Origin: DATBDN01 sp963715995
GTDB lineage: Bacteria; Actinomycetota; Thermoleophilia; Solirubrobacterales; Thermoleophilaceae
Direction of reading: 5' to 3'
Assembly: GCA_963715995.1 (NCBI GenBank)
Contig: OY970283.1
Location: forward strand, 3,100,001 to 3,164,000
Length of the DNA: 64,000 nt
The position numbers and the translations under genes are program-made. Shown one piece after another: positions 35,453 to 43,361 of the stretch. Position 1 is the stretch's first letter. The number at the start of each line of letters is the position of its first letter. The notes under the pieces are model-generated. The model was not told the origin of the DNA. It searched no databases and worked only from the letters and a program-made list of their open reading frames with translations.

Positions 35453-35489
35453 TGGCAGGTTGACCGCGCTATTCGCGGTGAAGGTGCCA
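35453..35489. repeat. Large hairpin 3
   Basis: Arms 35453-35468 and 35474-35489 pair at 13 of 16 positions (TGGCA, ACCGCG core), loop CTATT. Same outline as hairpins 2 and 4. Confidence 0.75.
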
Positions 35490-35502
35490 GTCGGGCATCG
35501 AG

Positions 35503-35539
35503 TGTGACCTCGACCACGCTATAGGTGGTCAACGTCACA
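35503..35539. repeat. Large hairpin 4
   Basis: Arms 35503-35517 and 35525-35539 pair at 13 of 15 positions (TGTGAC, GACCAC core), loop GCTATAG. Centre is 50 bp from that of hairpin 3, which is 49 bp from hairpin 2. Confidence 0.75.
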
Positions 35540-35698
35540 GTCGCGGTCATTGAGAGCGTTCGCGGAGGCGAAACGGACGGCGGGAGAGCGCAAGCGCCAG
35601 ACCAGCCACCCCTTGGCCGAGGCAGTTTCCAAACCGCAGCGAGGGGACGGCCGGCGGCAGGACGGGGCCGGCGGCACAGCACGCCAGCGCAGACCGGC

Positions 35699-35723
35699 CG
35701 CACGGACGGAAACCGCCCGTGCG
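35699..35723 (-). terminator. Possible csrA terminator hairpin
   Basis: CGCACGG-A-CGG pairs with CCG-C-CCGTGCG around AAA. It lies 31 bp beyond the csrA stop on the minus strand. There is no T-run, so the terminator role is weak. Confidence 0.4.
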
Positions 35724-35753
35724 TAGCCGGCCGCGCCTACAACCCGAGCCGCC

Positions 35754-35978
35754 TCAGCGGCTCTTCAGCTCGTCGAGCGCCCGTGCCACCGCTTCGCGCT
35801 GATCACCACTCGACTCGTCGAGCTTGATCTCGAGATAGACCTCTTTGCGGAAGACGGGTACGTCCCTTGGGGCCGCGATCCCGATCCTGACTTTTTCGCC
35901 CATGACGGCCAAGACCGAAATCTCGATGTCGTCGCCGATCATGATGCTCTGGTTGCTCTTCCTTGTGAGGACAAGCAT
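35754..35978 (-). CDS. csrA: Carbon storage regulator CsrA
   Basis: 74 residues from ATG 35978 with GGAGG upstream; the open frame above is a leader without family match. MLVLTRKSNQSIMIGDDIEI and VRIGIAAPRDVPVFRKEVY are the standard CsrA sequence, with L4/R6 and the GxAAPxxVxVxRxEVY RNA-binding surface intact. CsrA dimers bind GGA motifs in mRNA leaders and in bacteria often govern flagellin or carbon storage. No flagellar gene is in the window. The C-terminal tail (ESSGDQREAVARALDELKSR) is normal. Confidence 0.95.
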   Translation of the reverse strand: MLVLTRKSNQSIMIGDDIEISVLAVMGEKVRIGIAAPRDVPVFRKEVYLEIKLDESSGDQREAVARALDELKSR

Positions 35979-36087
35979 TTGAAGTGCCTCCCTGCCGTCG
36001 TGCCGTGTCCGTTCCATACCCGAAACGGCTGCGGTAAACGTGTTCTTGCACACGGGCTTCGATCCGGCTCGCTAGATTGATCGGCCA

Positions 36088-36678
36088 ATGGCACCACGGT
36101 CTTTGCGCCCACAGCTGAATCAGATAAGAGCCTGGGTGCGCCAGGGCCGTACCGACGCCTGGATCGCCCACCAGCTCGAGGTTTCTGTGAAGGATCTGCG
36201 CCAGTTCAAGCGCGATCACGACCTGGAGGCCCCCGACGGGGGTGACTCCGAAGGTGCGGTCGCAGGGGCCGACGACCTCGATCTCCGTGCCGAGGACGAC
36301 GCTCTCGTCGGCGCGGCGCTCGACGCCGAGTCAGAAGATGACGATGACGACGAGGACGAAGCCGACAGCGACGAGGGCGGCTCGGACGACGACGGCGAGG
36401 ACAAGCCGAAGCGCCGTCGCGGACGCCGAGGCGGGCGCGGGCGCCGCGGGAACGCCAAGCGCAAGGACCTCGAGGGCACCTTCGACCACGGCGAGGAGGG
36501 CTACGGGCTGTGGCTCGACCCCGCGATCGCCGACGACCCCGTCTACGCCGAGCACTGGGCCGGCCACCGGCCGGTGGCGGTCACGGTAGAGGCCGACCGG
36601 ATCGTCATCAAGCGCGCCGGCGAGGACGCCGAGTCCTCGAACGGCGACGGGCCGAGCGGCTCCGACTCAGACGACTAG
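36088..36678 (+). CDS. Conserved-looking protein with HTH-like start, acidic linker and basic patch
   Basis: 196 residues. The first 45 residues are a small helix-turn-helix-like unit (LNQIRAWVRQGRTDAWIAHQLEV). Then come a long acidic stretch (about 70-105, runs of Asp/Glu), a basic RRRGRRGGRGRRG patch and a C-terminal beta part GEEGYGLWLDPAIADD, AVTVEADRIVIKR. It may bind nucleic acid. Divergent from csrA. Confidence 0.6.
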   Translation: MAPRSLRPQLNQIRAWVRQGRTDAWIAHQLEVSVKDLRQFKRDHDLEAPDGGDSEGAVAGADDLDLRAEDDALVGAALDAESEDDDDDEDEADSDEGGSDDDGEDKPKRRRGRRGGRGRRGNAKRKDLEGTFDHGEEGYGLWLDPAIADDPVYAEHWAGHRPVAVTVEADRIVIKRAGEDAESSNGDGPSGSDSDD

Positions 36679-36684
36679 ATCGTC

Positions 36685-36951
36685 CTAGCCGATCCGCTCG
36701 TCCACGCGGACGAGCACCGTGTCGCCCGCGTCCTTGCCGATCTTGCGGCGCACCGCCGCCTTCACCGGCAGCTTGTGGGTTCCGTCGCCGAGTGCCATGA
36801 AGGCGCTCTCGAATGGCTCGCCGTCGACGCTGCCGCGCACCTTGACCAGTCCCTTCGTGCCGAAGAACTCGGCCGAGTCGTCCATGACCACGTAGGTCCA
36901 GGCTCCCTTGTTGTCGCCCTTCTGAAGCCGTGCTGAGAAATGCTTCAACAT
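36685..36951 (-). CDS. DUF1905-type small protein
   Basis: 88 residues. Beta-rich: FSARLQKGDNKGAWTYVVM, KGLVKVRGSVDGEPFESAF and a C-terminal VRRKIGKDAGDTVLVRV, the pattern of DUF1905. Ends six bases from the end of the plus-strand gene. Function unknown in the family; some members bind sugar or ligand. Confidence 0.75.
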   Translation of the reverse strand: MLKHFSARLQKGDNKGAWTYVVMDDSAEFFGTKGLVKVRGSVDGEPFESAFMALGDGTHKLPVKAAVRRKIGKDAGDTVLVRVDERIG

Positions 36952-37033
36952 GCTGCGCTCCTCTCCGTTTCAGGACCTAGGACCGCCCGGGAGCCGAAAA
37001 CTGAGCGCGCTGCGACGCAACACGGCAGAGCGC

Positions 37034-37318
37034 TCAGAGCACCTGACGCCCGCCTGCGTAGTCGCGCGCCTCGCGCAGGTAGCGGTGGAAGGCGGCGTCG
37101 ACGATCCAGCTCTCCATGCCTGCGATTGCCTCGGCCCAGCTCGTGCCGTCGCCGTAGTAGTCGGCGAGCTCCTCAGCGGTGAACGTCGAGCCGAGCCGGC
37201 GGCGCAGCTCGTCGAGCACGCGGTTCACGCGCCGGTTCACCTCGCGGGTGTCCGCTTCGCGCGCGCGGCGCGCCCCCTGCTCCCACTGAAACACCGCGCT
37301 CTGGAGTGGATACGCCAC
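37034..37318 (-). CDS. Conserved hypothetical protein next to FtsB
   Basis: 94 residues from GTG 37318; the longer open frame overlaps the FtsB-like gene in another frame. Helical: WEQGARRAREADTREVNRRV, ELRRRLGSTFTAEELADYYG, a Trp-rich end. In actinobacteria a gene of this size and pattern often follows the FtsB gene. No function known. Confidence 0.65.
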   Translation of the reverse strand: MAYPLQSAVFQWEQGARRAREADTREVNRRVNRVLDELRRRLGSTFTAEELADYYGDGTSWAEAIAGMESWIVDAAFHRYLREARDYAGGRQVL

Positions 37319-37329
37319 TCCCCGAGAAG

Positions 37330-37638
37330 CTAGCGAGGCAGGTTCTCGACGACGAACGGGCGCTCGCCGGCCTTGACCATGCCGTAGCTGCGTGCCTTCA
37401 GCTCGAGCGCGCTGGGCGACTGGAGGGCCTTGATGCGCGTCTTCAGGTTCGTGTTGGTGGACTCGAGCTGGCGCAGCTCGGACGTGTCCTCGCGGGCCGT
37501 GCCCTTCTGAGTCATCCAGCGGTGGAGCGGGCTCGCGTACATGAGGAGGATCACGAACAGCACGCCGAGCAGGAACACGCGGCTGAGGCGGTCCCAGCGG
37601 ATGTTCGGGCGGGCGGCGGCGCGGGCGTAAGCACTCAC
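37330..37638 (-). CDS. FtsB/DivIC family septum protein
   Basis: 102 residues. One membrane helix (VFLLGVLFVILLMYAS), then a coiled coil (TSELRQLESTNTNLKTRIKALQ) and the conserved LELKARSYGMVKAGERPFVV end. This is the usual form of the divisome subunit that links FtsL and FtsQ. Its position beside eno is a conserved arrangement in actinobacteria, here separated by the GGDEF-EAL gene. Confidence 0.88.
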   Translation of the reverse strand: MSAYARAAARPNIRWDRLSRVFLLGVLFVILLMYASPLHRWMTQKGTAREDTSELRQLESTNTNLKTRIKALQSPSALELKARSYGMVKAGERPFVVENLPR

Positions 37639-37690
37639 GCAAAGCCCTTCGAGAAAACGAGCGGAACTCCTCCGAAAAGGTCTGCGAATG

Positions 37691-37725
37691 AACCTAAAGA
37701 CGGGGCCTGGCCCCGTCTTTAGGTT
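37691..37725. repeat. 35-bp palindromic repeat, copy 1
   Basis: Perfect 17-bp inverted repeat AACCTAAAGACGGGGCC with its complement around one T. The same arm occurs at 47321. It lies between the end of the GGDEF-EAL gene and the FtsB gene start and may end transcription of the former. Confidence 0.85.
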
Positions 37726-37741
37726 GTCCCCCTCCCCTGCC

Positions 37742-40066
37742 TCAGGCCGGGCCTGGGCGTGCGAAGAAGAAGCCCTGGCCGTACTCGGCTCCGAGCTTGT
37801 TCAAGCAGGCGAGCTGCTCCTCGGTCTCGATTCCCTCGGCCACCACTTCCAGCCCGAGCGCCCGTGCCATGCCGAGCACCGCGCCGACGATCGCGTCGTC
37901 GCCAAGCCCGCGGCCCAGCCCGTGCACGAACGAGCGATCGACCTTGACGATGTCGAACGGGAAGCGCTTCAGGTAACTGAGCGCCGAGTAGCCCGTCCCG
38001 AAGTCGTCGAGTGCCAGGCGCACGCCCAGCGCCTTCAGCTGTTCGAGCCGCTCCAGCACGGCCGGGCTCTCGTCGACCAGGATCGTCTCGGTGAGCTCGA
38101 GCACCAGCCGCCCGGGCTCCGCGCCAGTCTCGCTCAGCGCGGTGCCGACGATCTTCGGCAGATCCTGCTGGAGCAACTGGCGCGGCGAGAGGTTGACCGC
38201 CACCGACAGCGAGGAGTCGATGCGCGCGAGCGTGCGGCACGCCTCCTCGAGCACCCACTGGCCGATCGGCAGGATCAGGCCCGTGTCCTCGGCGATCGGG
38301 ATGAACTCGAGCGGCGATACCGGCCCGAACCCCGGGTGCTCCCAGCGCAGTAGCGCTTCGAGACAGCGCGAGCGCTGGTTCTCGAGCGCGACGATCGGCT
38401 GGTAGACGACGCGCAGCTGGTCGGTACCGACCGCCTCGCGCAGCGCCTGGCGCAGCGCCAGCCGCCCGCGTCCCGAGTACGCCTCGGTGCCGCCCGGCAG
38501 CGCCACTACAAAGCTGCCCCGCTCGCGCTCCTTGGCCGCTTGGAGCGCGGCTCCCGCGCGTGCCAGCAGAGCCTCCGCGCGCTCACACTCCGCGGCCCAG
38601 GCCGCTCCCACGGACGACACGAGGTAGACCTCCTGCCCGCCGACCGCGAACGGCTCACCAAACGCGTCGAGGACACGAGCCGCGAGCGCGTCGACCGCTG
38701 CCTTGCCCGGCTCGATCGACTCGCAGACAACAGCGAACTCGTCACCGCCGAGTCGCCCGACCGTGTCGCCGGCGCGCATGATTCCGGCCAGCCGCTGGCC
38801 GACCGCCTTGAGCATCTCGTCGGCAAACGCGTGACCGAGCTCCTCGTTCACGAGCGCAAAGCGGTCGATGTTGGCCACGATCACCGCGACCCCGCTGGCC
38901 TGCCGCTCGGCGTGAGCCAGCGCCACCGACAGGCGGTCGAGCATCAGCGTGCGGTTGGGCAGCGACGTCAGCGAGTCGTGCAGCGCCTGGCGGTCGAGCT
39001 CGGCGCGCGCCTCCTTCGCCTGCTGCTCGGCGCGCACGATCTCCGTGACGTCGCGCAGCGTGCCCACCATGCGCCGCTGGCCGTCCTCAAGCGCGGGCTC
39101 GGCGTGGCTGTGGACCCAGCGGATGTCGCCGCCGGGGAGGACGATGCGGTAGCGCAGATCGAGCGGCTCGAACGACTCCACCGCAGCCAGGGCGGCGGCG
39201 TGAAGTGCCTCACGGTCGCCAGGGTGCACGCCCTCCAGGTAGCCGACGGCCGGAGGAGCGTCGCTCGGGCTGCGCCCGTGAATCCGCCAGACCTCATCCG
39301 ACCAGACCAGCTGCGCGCTGTCGAGCATCCATTCGAAGCTGCCGACGCGCGCGACCTTCTCGACGTCGATCCGCGCGCGCTCGACCTCGCGGATGAGCCG
39401 CTCCGTCTCGCGTCGCTCGCGAACGTCGCGCATCGTCACCGCGACCAGTGACGTGTCGCCGAGGCCGTCGTCGACCGGGAAGACCGTCAGCTCAACCGGT
39501 ATGTGGGTGCGGTTCTTCGCGATCGCGTCGATCTCGAGCGGGCCCACCAGGTCGTCGCTCGCCGCCGCTTTCAGCAGGCGCACCACGCCTTCGTCGCCGG
39601 CGTTCAGGATCAGTGCGAGCGAGCGCCCGTCGACCTCGGTCGGCGAGTACCCGAACAGGGAAGTCGCGGCGGGGTTCCAGCTCTGGATCGTCCCGTCGAG
39701 CGAGCACGCGATGATCGCGTCGGACGACGACTGGACGAGCGCCGCAAGCATCGCGATCTCGCTCTCGACACGCACGCGGTGACCCACGTGGCCGACCACT
39801 GCGATGGCGCCGTGGTAGGCGCCGGCGGCATCGCGCATCGGCATCGTCTCGACGAGCGCGTGCAGCAGCTCGCCGTCGGTTCGGCACAGATCGATCTCGC
39901 GCAGCTCGGCATGCCCCTCGCGCAGAAGCGCACGCGTGCTGTCGGCGTCGAGGAAGTCGTCGATCGAGGTCCCGAGCATCTGGTCCGTACTCGAACCAAC
40001 CAGCTCTGCCATGCGGTCGTTCACGAACGTGGTGCGGTCGTGCTCGTCGAGCACCCAGATCCCCAT
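37742..40066 (-). CDS. PAS-GGDEF-EAL cyclic-di-GMP protein
   Basis: 774 residues. Three PAS units (about 1-100, 105-215 and 225-340), then GGDEF (about 350-500) with R-x2-D inhibitory site, GRLGGDEFAVV intact, and EAL (about 530-774) with EALLRWEHPG, DDFGTGYSAL and KVDRSFV all present. Both synthesis and hydrolysis of c-di-GMP look possible. The ATG at 40066 falls inside the first PAS unit; the open frame continues upstream with EAAIQAIVANTS but offers only CTG/ATT before a stop, so the true start may be non-canonical. Confidence 0.92.
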   Translation of the reverse strand: MGIWVLDEHDRTTFVNDRMAELVGSSTDQMLGTSIDDFLDADSTRALLREGHAELREIDLCRTDGELLHALVETMPMRDAAGAYHGAIAVVGHVGHRVRVESEIAMLAALVQSSSDAIIACSLDGTIQSWNPAATSLFGYSPTEVDGRSLALILNAGDEGVVRLLKAAASDDLVGPLEIDAIAKNRTHIPVELTVFPVDDGLGDTSLVAVTMRDVRERRETERLIREVERARIDVEKVARVGSFEWMLDSAQLVWSDEVWRIHGRSPSDAPPAVGYLEGVHPGDREALHAAALAAVESFEPLDLRYRIVLPGGDIRWVHSHAEPALEDGQRRMVGTLRDVTEIVRAEQQAKEARAELDRQALHDSLTSLPNRTLMLDRLSVALAHAERQASGVAVIVANIDRFALVNEELGHAFADEMLKAVGQRLAGIMRAGDTVGRLGGDEFAVVCESIEPGKAAVDALAARVLDAFGEPFAVGGQEVYLVSSVGAAWAAECERAEALLARAGAALQAAKERERGSFVVALPGGTEAYSGRGRLALRQALREAVGTDQLRVVYQPIVALENQRSRCLEALLRWEHPGFGPVSPLEFIPIAEDTGLILPIGQWVLEEACRTLARIDSSLSVAVNLSPRQLLQQDLPKIVGTALSETGAEPGRLVLELTETILVDESPAVLERLEQLKALGVRLALDDFGTGYSALSYLKRFPFDIVKVDRSFVHGLGRGLGDDAIVGAVLGMARALGLEVVAEGIETEEQLACLNKLGAEYGQGFFFARPGPA

Positions 40067-40165
40067 GCTGGTGTTCGCGACAATCGCCTGTATCGCGGCT
40101 TCCGGAACCCCAGTCGTATGTGACAGTGCGTCCGTTTTCTACCCCCTCAGCAGGGGTTATTTCCG

Positions 40166-41446
40166 CTAGGTGCGGAGTCTGAACGCAGCGCGGCCTGGGT
40201 ACTGCGCGTCTTGGCCGAGCGCCTCCTCGATGCGCAGGAGCTGGTTGTACTTCGCCACGCGATCCGAGCGCGACGGCGCGCCCGTCTTGATCTGCCCGCA
40301 ACCCGTCGCCACCGCCAGGTCCGCGATCGTCGTGTCCTCCGTCTCGCCGGAGCGGTGTGACATCACGGCGGTGTAGCCGGCGTCGCGCGCCATGCTGACG
40401 GCGTCGAGCGTCTCGGTGAGCGTGCCGATCTGGTTGACCTTGATCAGGATCGAGTTCGCCACGCCCGCCTCGATGCCGCGCGCCAGACGCTCCGTGTTCG
40501 TCACGAACAGGTCGTCGCCTACCAGCTGCACCTTCGAGCCGATCCGCTCGGTCAGCTGCTTCCAGCCGTCCCAGTCCTCCTCGTCCATGCCGTCCTCGAT
40601 CGAGACGATCGGGAAGCGCTCGGCGGCGCTGGCCCAGTAGTCGGCCAGCTCGGCGGCCGACAGCGTGCGGCCCTCGTGCTCGAGCACGTAGGCGCCGTCC
40701 TTGTAGATCTCGCTCGTGGCCGGGTCGAGCGCGATCGCGACCTGTTCACCAGGCTCGTAGCCCGCGGCCTCGATGGCCGCGACCAGCGTGGTCAGCGCGT
40801 CCTCGTTCGAGTCGAGGTCCGGCGCGAAGCCGCCCTCGTCGCCCACGGCTGTTGCCTTGCCCTGATCGTGCAGCGTCTTCTTGAGCGCGTGGAAGACCTC
40901 GGTCCCCCAGCGCAGTCCCTCGCTGAAGCTCGCGGCTCCGACGGGCATGACCATGAACTCCTGGAAGTCAACCGAGTTGTCAGCGTGCGCGCCGCCGTTC
41001 AGCACGTTCATCATCGGCACCGGCAGCACGTGGGCGGCCTCGCCGCCCAGATAGCTGTACAGCGGCAGTCCCTCCTCCGCCGCACTCGCGCGGGCTGCGG
41101 CAAGCGACACGCCGAGCAGCGCGTTCGCGCCCAGGCGGCCCTTGTTGGGAGTGCCGTCGAGCTCGATCATCAGGCGGTCGAGGCCCTGCTGGTCGGCCGC
41201 GTCGTGGCCCTTCACCGCGTCGGCGATCTCGCCGTTCACGTTCGCCACCGCCTTGGTGACGCCCTTGCCGCCGTAGGCGTCGCCGCCGTCGCGCAGCTCG
41301 ACCGCCTCGAACTCGCCGGTCGAGGCGCCGGAGGGCACCGCCGCGCGCCCGGAGGCGCCGGAGCTCAGGTAGACCTCGACCTCGACCGTGGGGTTGCCGC
41401 GGGAGTCGAGGATCTGACGGGCGTGCACGCGGTCGATCGCGCTCAT
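40166..41446 (-). CDS. eno: Enolase
   Basis: 426 residues. Converts 2-phosphoglycerate to phosphoenolpyruvate. ARQILDSRGNPTVEVEV, the PSGASTGEFEAVELRD loop, SIEDGMDEEDWDG metal Asp/Glu and the LIKVNQIGTLTETLDA signature are present. Overlaps mazG by four bases, as is common in actinobacteria. Full length. Confidence 0.98.
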   Translation of the reverse strand: MSAIDRVHARQILDSRGNPTVEVEVYLSSGASGRAAVPSGASTGEFEAVELRDGGDAYGGKGVTKAVANVNGEIADAVKGHDAADQQGLDRLMIELDGTPNKGRLGANALLGVSLAAARASAAEEGLPLYSYLGGEAAHVLPVPMMNVLNGGAHADNSVDFQEFMVMPVGAASFSEGLRWGTEVFHALKKTLHDQGKATAVGDEGGFAPDLDSNEDALTTLVAAIEAAGYEPGEQVAIALDPATSEIYKDGAYVLEHEGRTLSAAELADYWASAAERFPIVSIEDGMDEEDWDGWKQLTERIGSKVQLVGDDLFVTNTERLARGIEAGVANSILIKVNQIGTLTETLDAVSMARDAGYTAVMSHRSGETEDTTIADLAVATGCGQIKTGAPSRSDRVAKYNQLLRIEEALGQDAQYPGRAAFRLRT

Positions 41447-42057
41447 TTCTCGGTGGCTCCTTCCATGAACCGCCGCGCATAGGTGCGCAAGGCAAGCTCG
41501 GGGTCTACATCGAGGTCACGCGCCTCCGCGACCAGCTCGAAGAGGCGCTGTCCGATTGTGGCGAACGCGTCGTCCGCGCCGGGCTGCGGCGCGTGCACGC
41601 CGGCGTTGGCGGCACGGCGCTGGATCTTGCGCGCGTACAGCGTGGCCGGCAGGTTCTCGGGCAGGTCGCCGAAGATCGTGCCCGACTCGCCGCGCTTGAT
41701 CGCGTCCCAGTTGCGGATGACACCCTCGGCCGTCTCCACCTCGACGTCGCCGAACACGTGCGGGTGGCGGCGGATCAGCTTCTCGGTCATGCGCTCCGCA
41801 ACGGCCGACAGGTCGCCCGCGCCGCGCTCCTCGAGCAGCAGCGACAGGAACCAGACCTGGAACAGCACGTCGCCCAATTCGTCGACGAGCTTGTCGTCGT
41901 CACCGTCGATCGCGGCGTCAGCGAGCTCGTACGCCTCCTCGATCGTGTGCGGCACGATCGAGCGCTCGTCCTGCTCGCGGTCCCACGGGCACTCCACCCG
42001 CAGGCGGCGGGTGATCTCGTCGAGACGGGCGAGACTTGCTCGCGCGCCCTCGTCCAC
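41443..42057 (-). CDS. mazG: Nucleoside triphosphate pyrophosphohydrolase MazG
   Basis: 204 residues. Single MazG domain with HTIEEAYELADA and DELGDVLFQV, the E-x2-E and E-x2-D metal pairs, and a C-terminal degenerate half. It hydrolyses non-canonical or excess NTPs. ATGA overlap with eno, and it lies downstream of a SurA/PrsA-like lipoprotein with two bases between stop and start. Confidence 0.93.
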   Translation of the reverse strand: MDEGARASLARLDEITRRLRVECPWDREQDERSIVPHTIEEAYELADAAIDGDDDKLVDELGDVLFQVWFLSLLLEERGAGDLSAVAERMTEKLIRRHPHVFGDVEVETAEGVIRNWDAIKRGESGTIFGDLPENLPATLYARKIQRRAANAGVHAPQPGADDAFATIGQRLFELVAEARDLDVDPELALRTYARRFMEGATEK

Positions 42058-42059
42058 CG

Positions 42060-43265
42060 CTACCCGCCGCTTGTGCTCGTGCCGGTGCTGCCCGACGGCG
42101 CGGGCGCCGTGGTGGTCGTCTGCGGCTGCGGCGTCGTCGTCTGGGTCTGCGGTGCGCCGCCCGACGCCGGCGTGGCGGTCGCCTTGGTCTTGGGTGCGTT
42201 CGCGCAGTCAGGAATGATGTAGGCCTTCGCGCACTTCGTCTTCTTCTTGTAGTCCTTGCGGAACTTGGCGACGAAGCTGTTGAGGGCCTTCTGCTGGTTC
42301 TGCGACTGGAGCAGGTTCTTGATCGTGGCCTTGGTCTGAGCAAGCGTCTGCTGCGACGCCGCGGTCACCTTCGTGACCTGGAAGACGTAGTAGCCGAACT
42401 GCGTCTTCACAGGGCCCGTGGTGGCGCCCTTCTTGGCACCGAAGATCGCGTCGTCGAACGCCTTCTCCTGCTGGCCCTTGGCGACGCCGGGCAGCTTGCC
42501 GCCCTGGGCCTTCGAGGCCTCGTCGATCGAGTACTTCTTCGCAACGGCGGCCCACTTCTGGCCGGAGTCGAGAGCGCTCTTGGCAGCCTGCGCCTTCGCC
42601 TTGGTCTTGGTGAGCACCACGAGCAGGTCGCGCCGCTCGGGCTGGGCGAAGCGCGTCTTGTTCTTGTTGTAGTAGCTCGTGATCTGGGCGTCGGTGACCT
42701 TGCCCTTGCCCTTTATGACCTTGTTGCGGACGTCGTTGGAGATGACGTCCAGCTTCACGCGGAAGAGCAGGTCGGCCTCGGTCATGCCCGAGGTCTTGAG
42801 GAAGTTCTTGTAGTCCGAGTCCTTCTGGAACGACTGCTTCTTCTGGTCGTTGAACTGCTTCTGGACCTGGGCCTGGGAGACCTTGACGTTCTGCGCGTCG
42901 GCCTCCTGCTGGATCCACTCGGATGAGACGAGGAACTGCATCACCTGCTGCTTGAGCGCGGAGTACTGCTGCGAGCACTGCGTCTTCAGCTGAGCCGTGG
43001 TGGGCTTCTTCGCACCCTTCGCCACGGGCTGCTTGGCCTGTGCGGCGATGCACTTGGTGAAGTTCGGCGGATCGGGGATCGTCGGGTTGGAGCCCGGCGC
43101 GGCGGAGCCGTGCGCGGCCGCGTTCAACCAGTGGTTGAACTGGTCCTTGGTGATGACGGTGTCACCGATCTTGGCCACGCCGTTGGGCGGGACGCTGTTT
43201 CCGCAGCCGGCAACGAGGGCGGCGCAGGCGGCGATGGGCAGTGCGATGCGAAGAATTCTGGGCAT
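42060..43265 (-). CDS. SurA/PrsA-like peptidyl-prolyl isomerase lipoprotein
   Basis: 401 residues from ATG 43265; the longer frame adds 30 residues without leader character. Signal with lipobox ACAALVAGC, Cys about 21. SurA-N-like helices (KIGDTVITKDQFNHWLN, SSEWIQQEADAQ), then a parvulin domain about 220-330 (RRDLLVVLTKTKAKAQAAKS, AFDDAIFGAKKGATTGPVKT, GYYVFQVTKV). Thr/Pro-rich tail. Folds exported proteins at the outer face of the membrane. Last gene before mazG-eno in the same direction. Confidence 0.9.
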   Translation of the reverse strand: MPRILRIALPIAACAALVAGCGNSVPPNGVAKIGDTVITKDQFNHWLNAAAHGSAAPGSNPTIPDPPNFTKCIAAQAKQPVAKGAKKPTTAQLKTQCSQQYSALKQQVMQFLVSSEWIQQEADAQNVKVSQAQVQKQFNDQKKQSFQKDSDYKNFLKTSGMTEADLLFRVKLDVISNDVRNKVIKGKGKVTDAQITSYYNKNKTRFAQPERRDLLVVLTKTKAKAQAAKSALDSGQKWAAVAKKYSIDEASKAQGGKLPGVAKGQQEKAFDDAIFGAKKGATTGPVKTQFGYYVFQVTKVTAASQQTLAQTKATIKNLLQSQNQQKALNSFVAKFRKDYKKKTKCAKAYIIPDCANAPKTKATATPASGGAPQTQTTTPQPQTTTTAPAPSGSTGTSTSGG

Positions 43266-43361
43266 GTGAAAGAGAGAGAGGTCGCGGAAAAGAAAGGGGC
43301 CAAGCGCGGGAGAGCGCTCGACCGGAGGAGACGATCGTAGCGCCTGAAGCCTCAACGCGAC

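Larger units (their letters stand above)
35129..35753. other. 625-bp non-coding stretch with a hairpin array
   Basis: No supported gene. It holds an unusual density of inverted repeats: 35182-35200, 35298-35343, 35400-35444, 35453-35489, 35503-35539 and 35699-35723, plus a 25-bp direct repeat. The ORFs over it have atypical composition, mirror the repeats and are rejected. It ends next to the csrA stop codon. Confidence 0.7.

Noticed and set aside
35190..35530. Coding regions across the hairpin array
   Set aside because: The open frames are Arg/Ser/Leu-rich, follow the inverted repeats and have no ribosome sites.
35298..35539. CRISPR array
   Set aside because: The units are inverted repeats with differing stems, not identical direct repeats separated by unique spacers; no cas genes are present.
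35129..35753. CsrB/CsrC-like regulatory RNA next to csrA
   Set aside because: The hairpin loops are CGTATAT, CTATT and GCTATAG. None shows the GGA motif that CsrA binds, so the adjacency to csrA is not enough.
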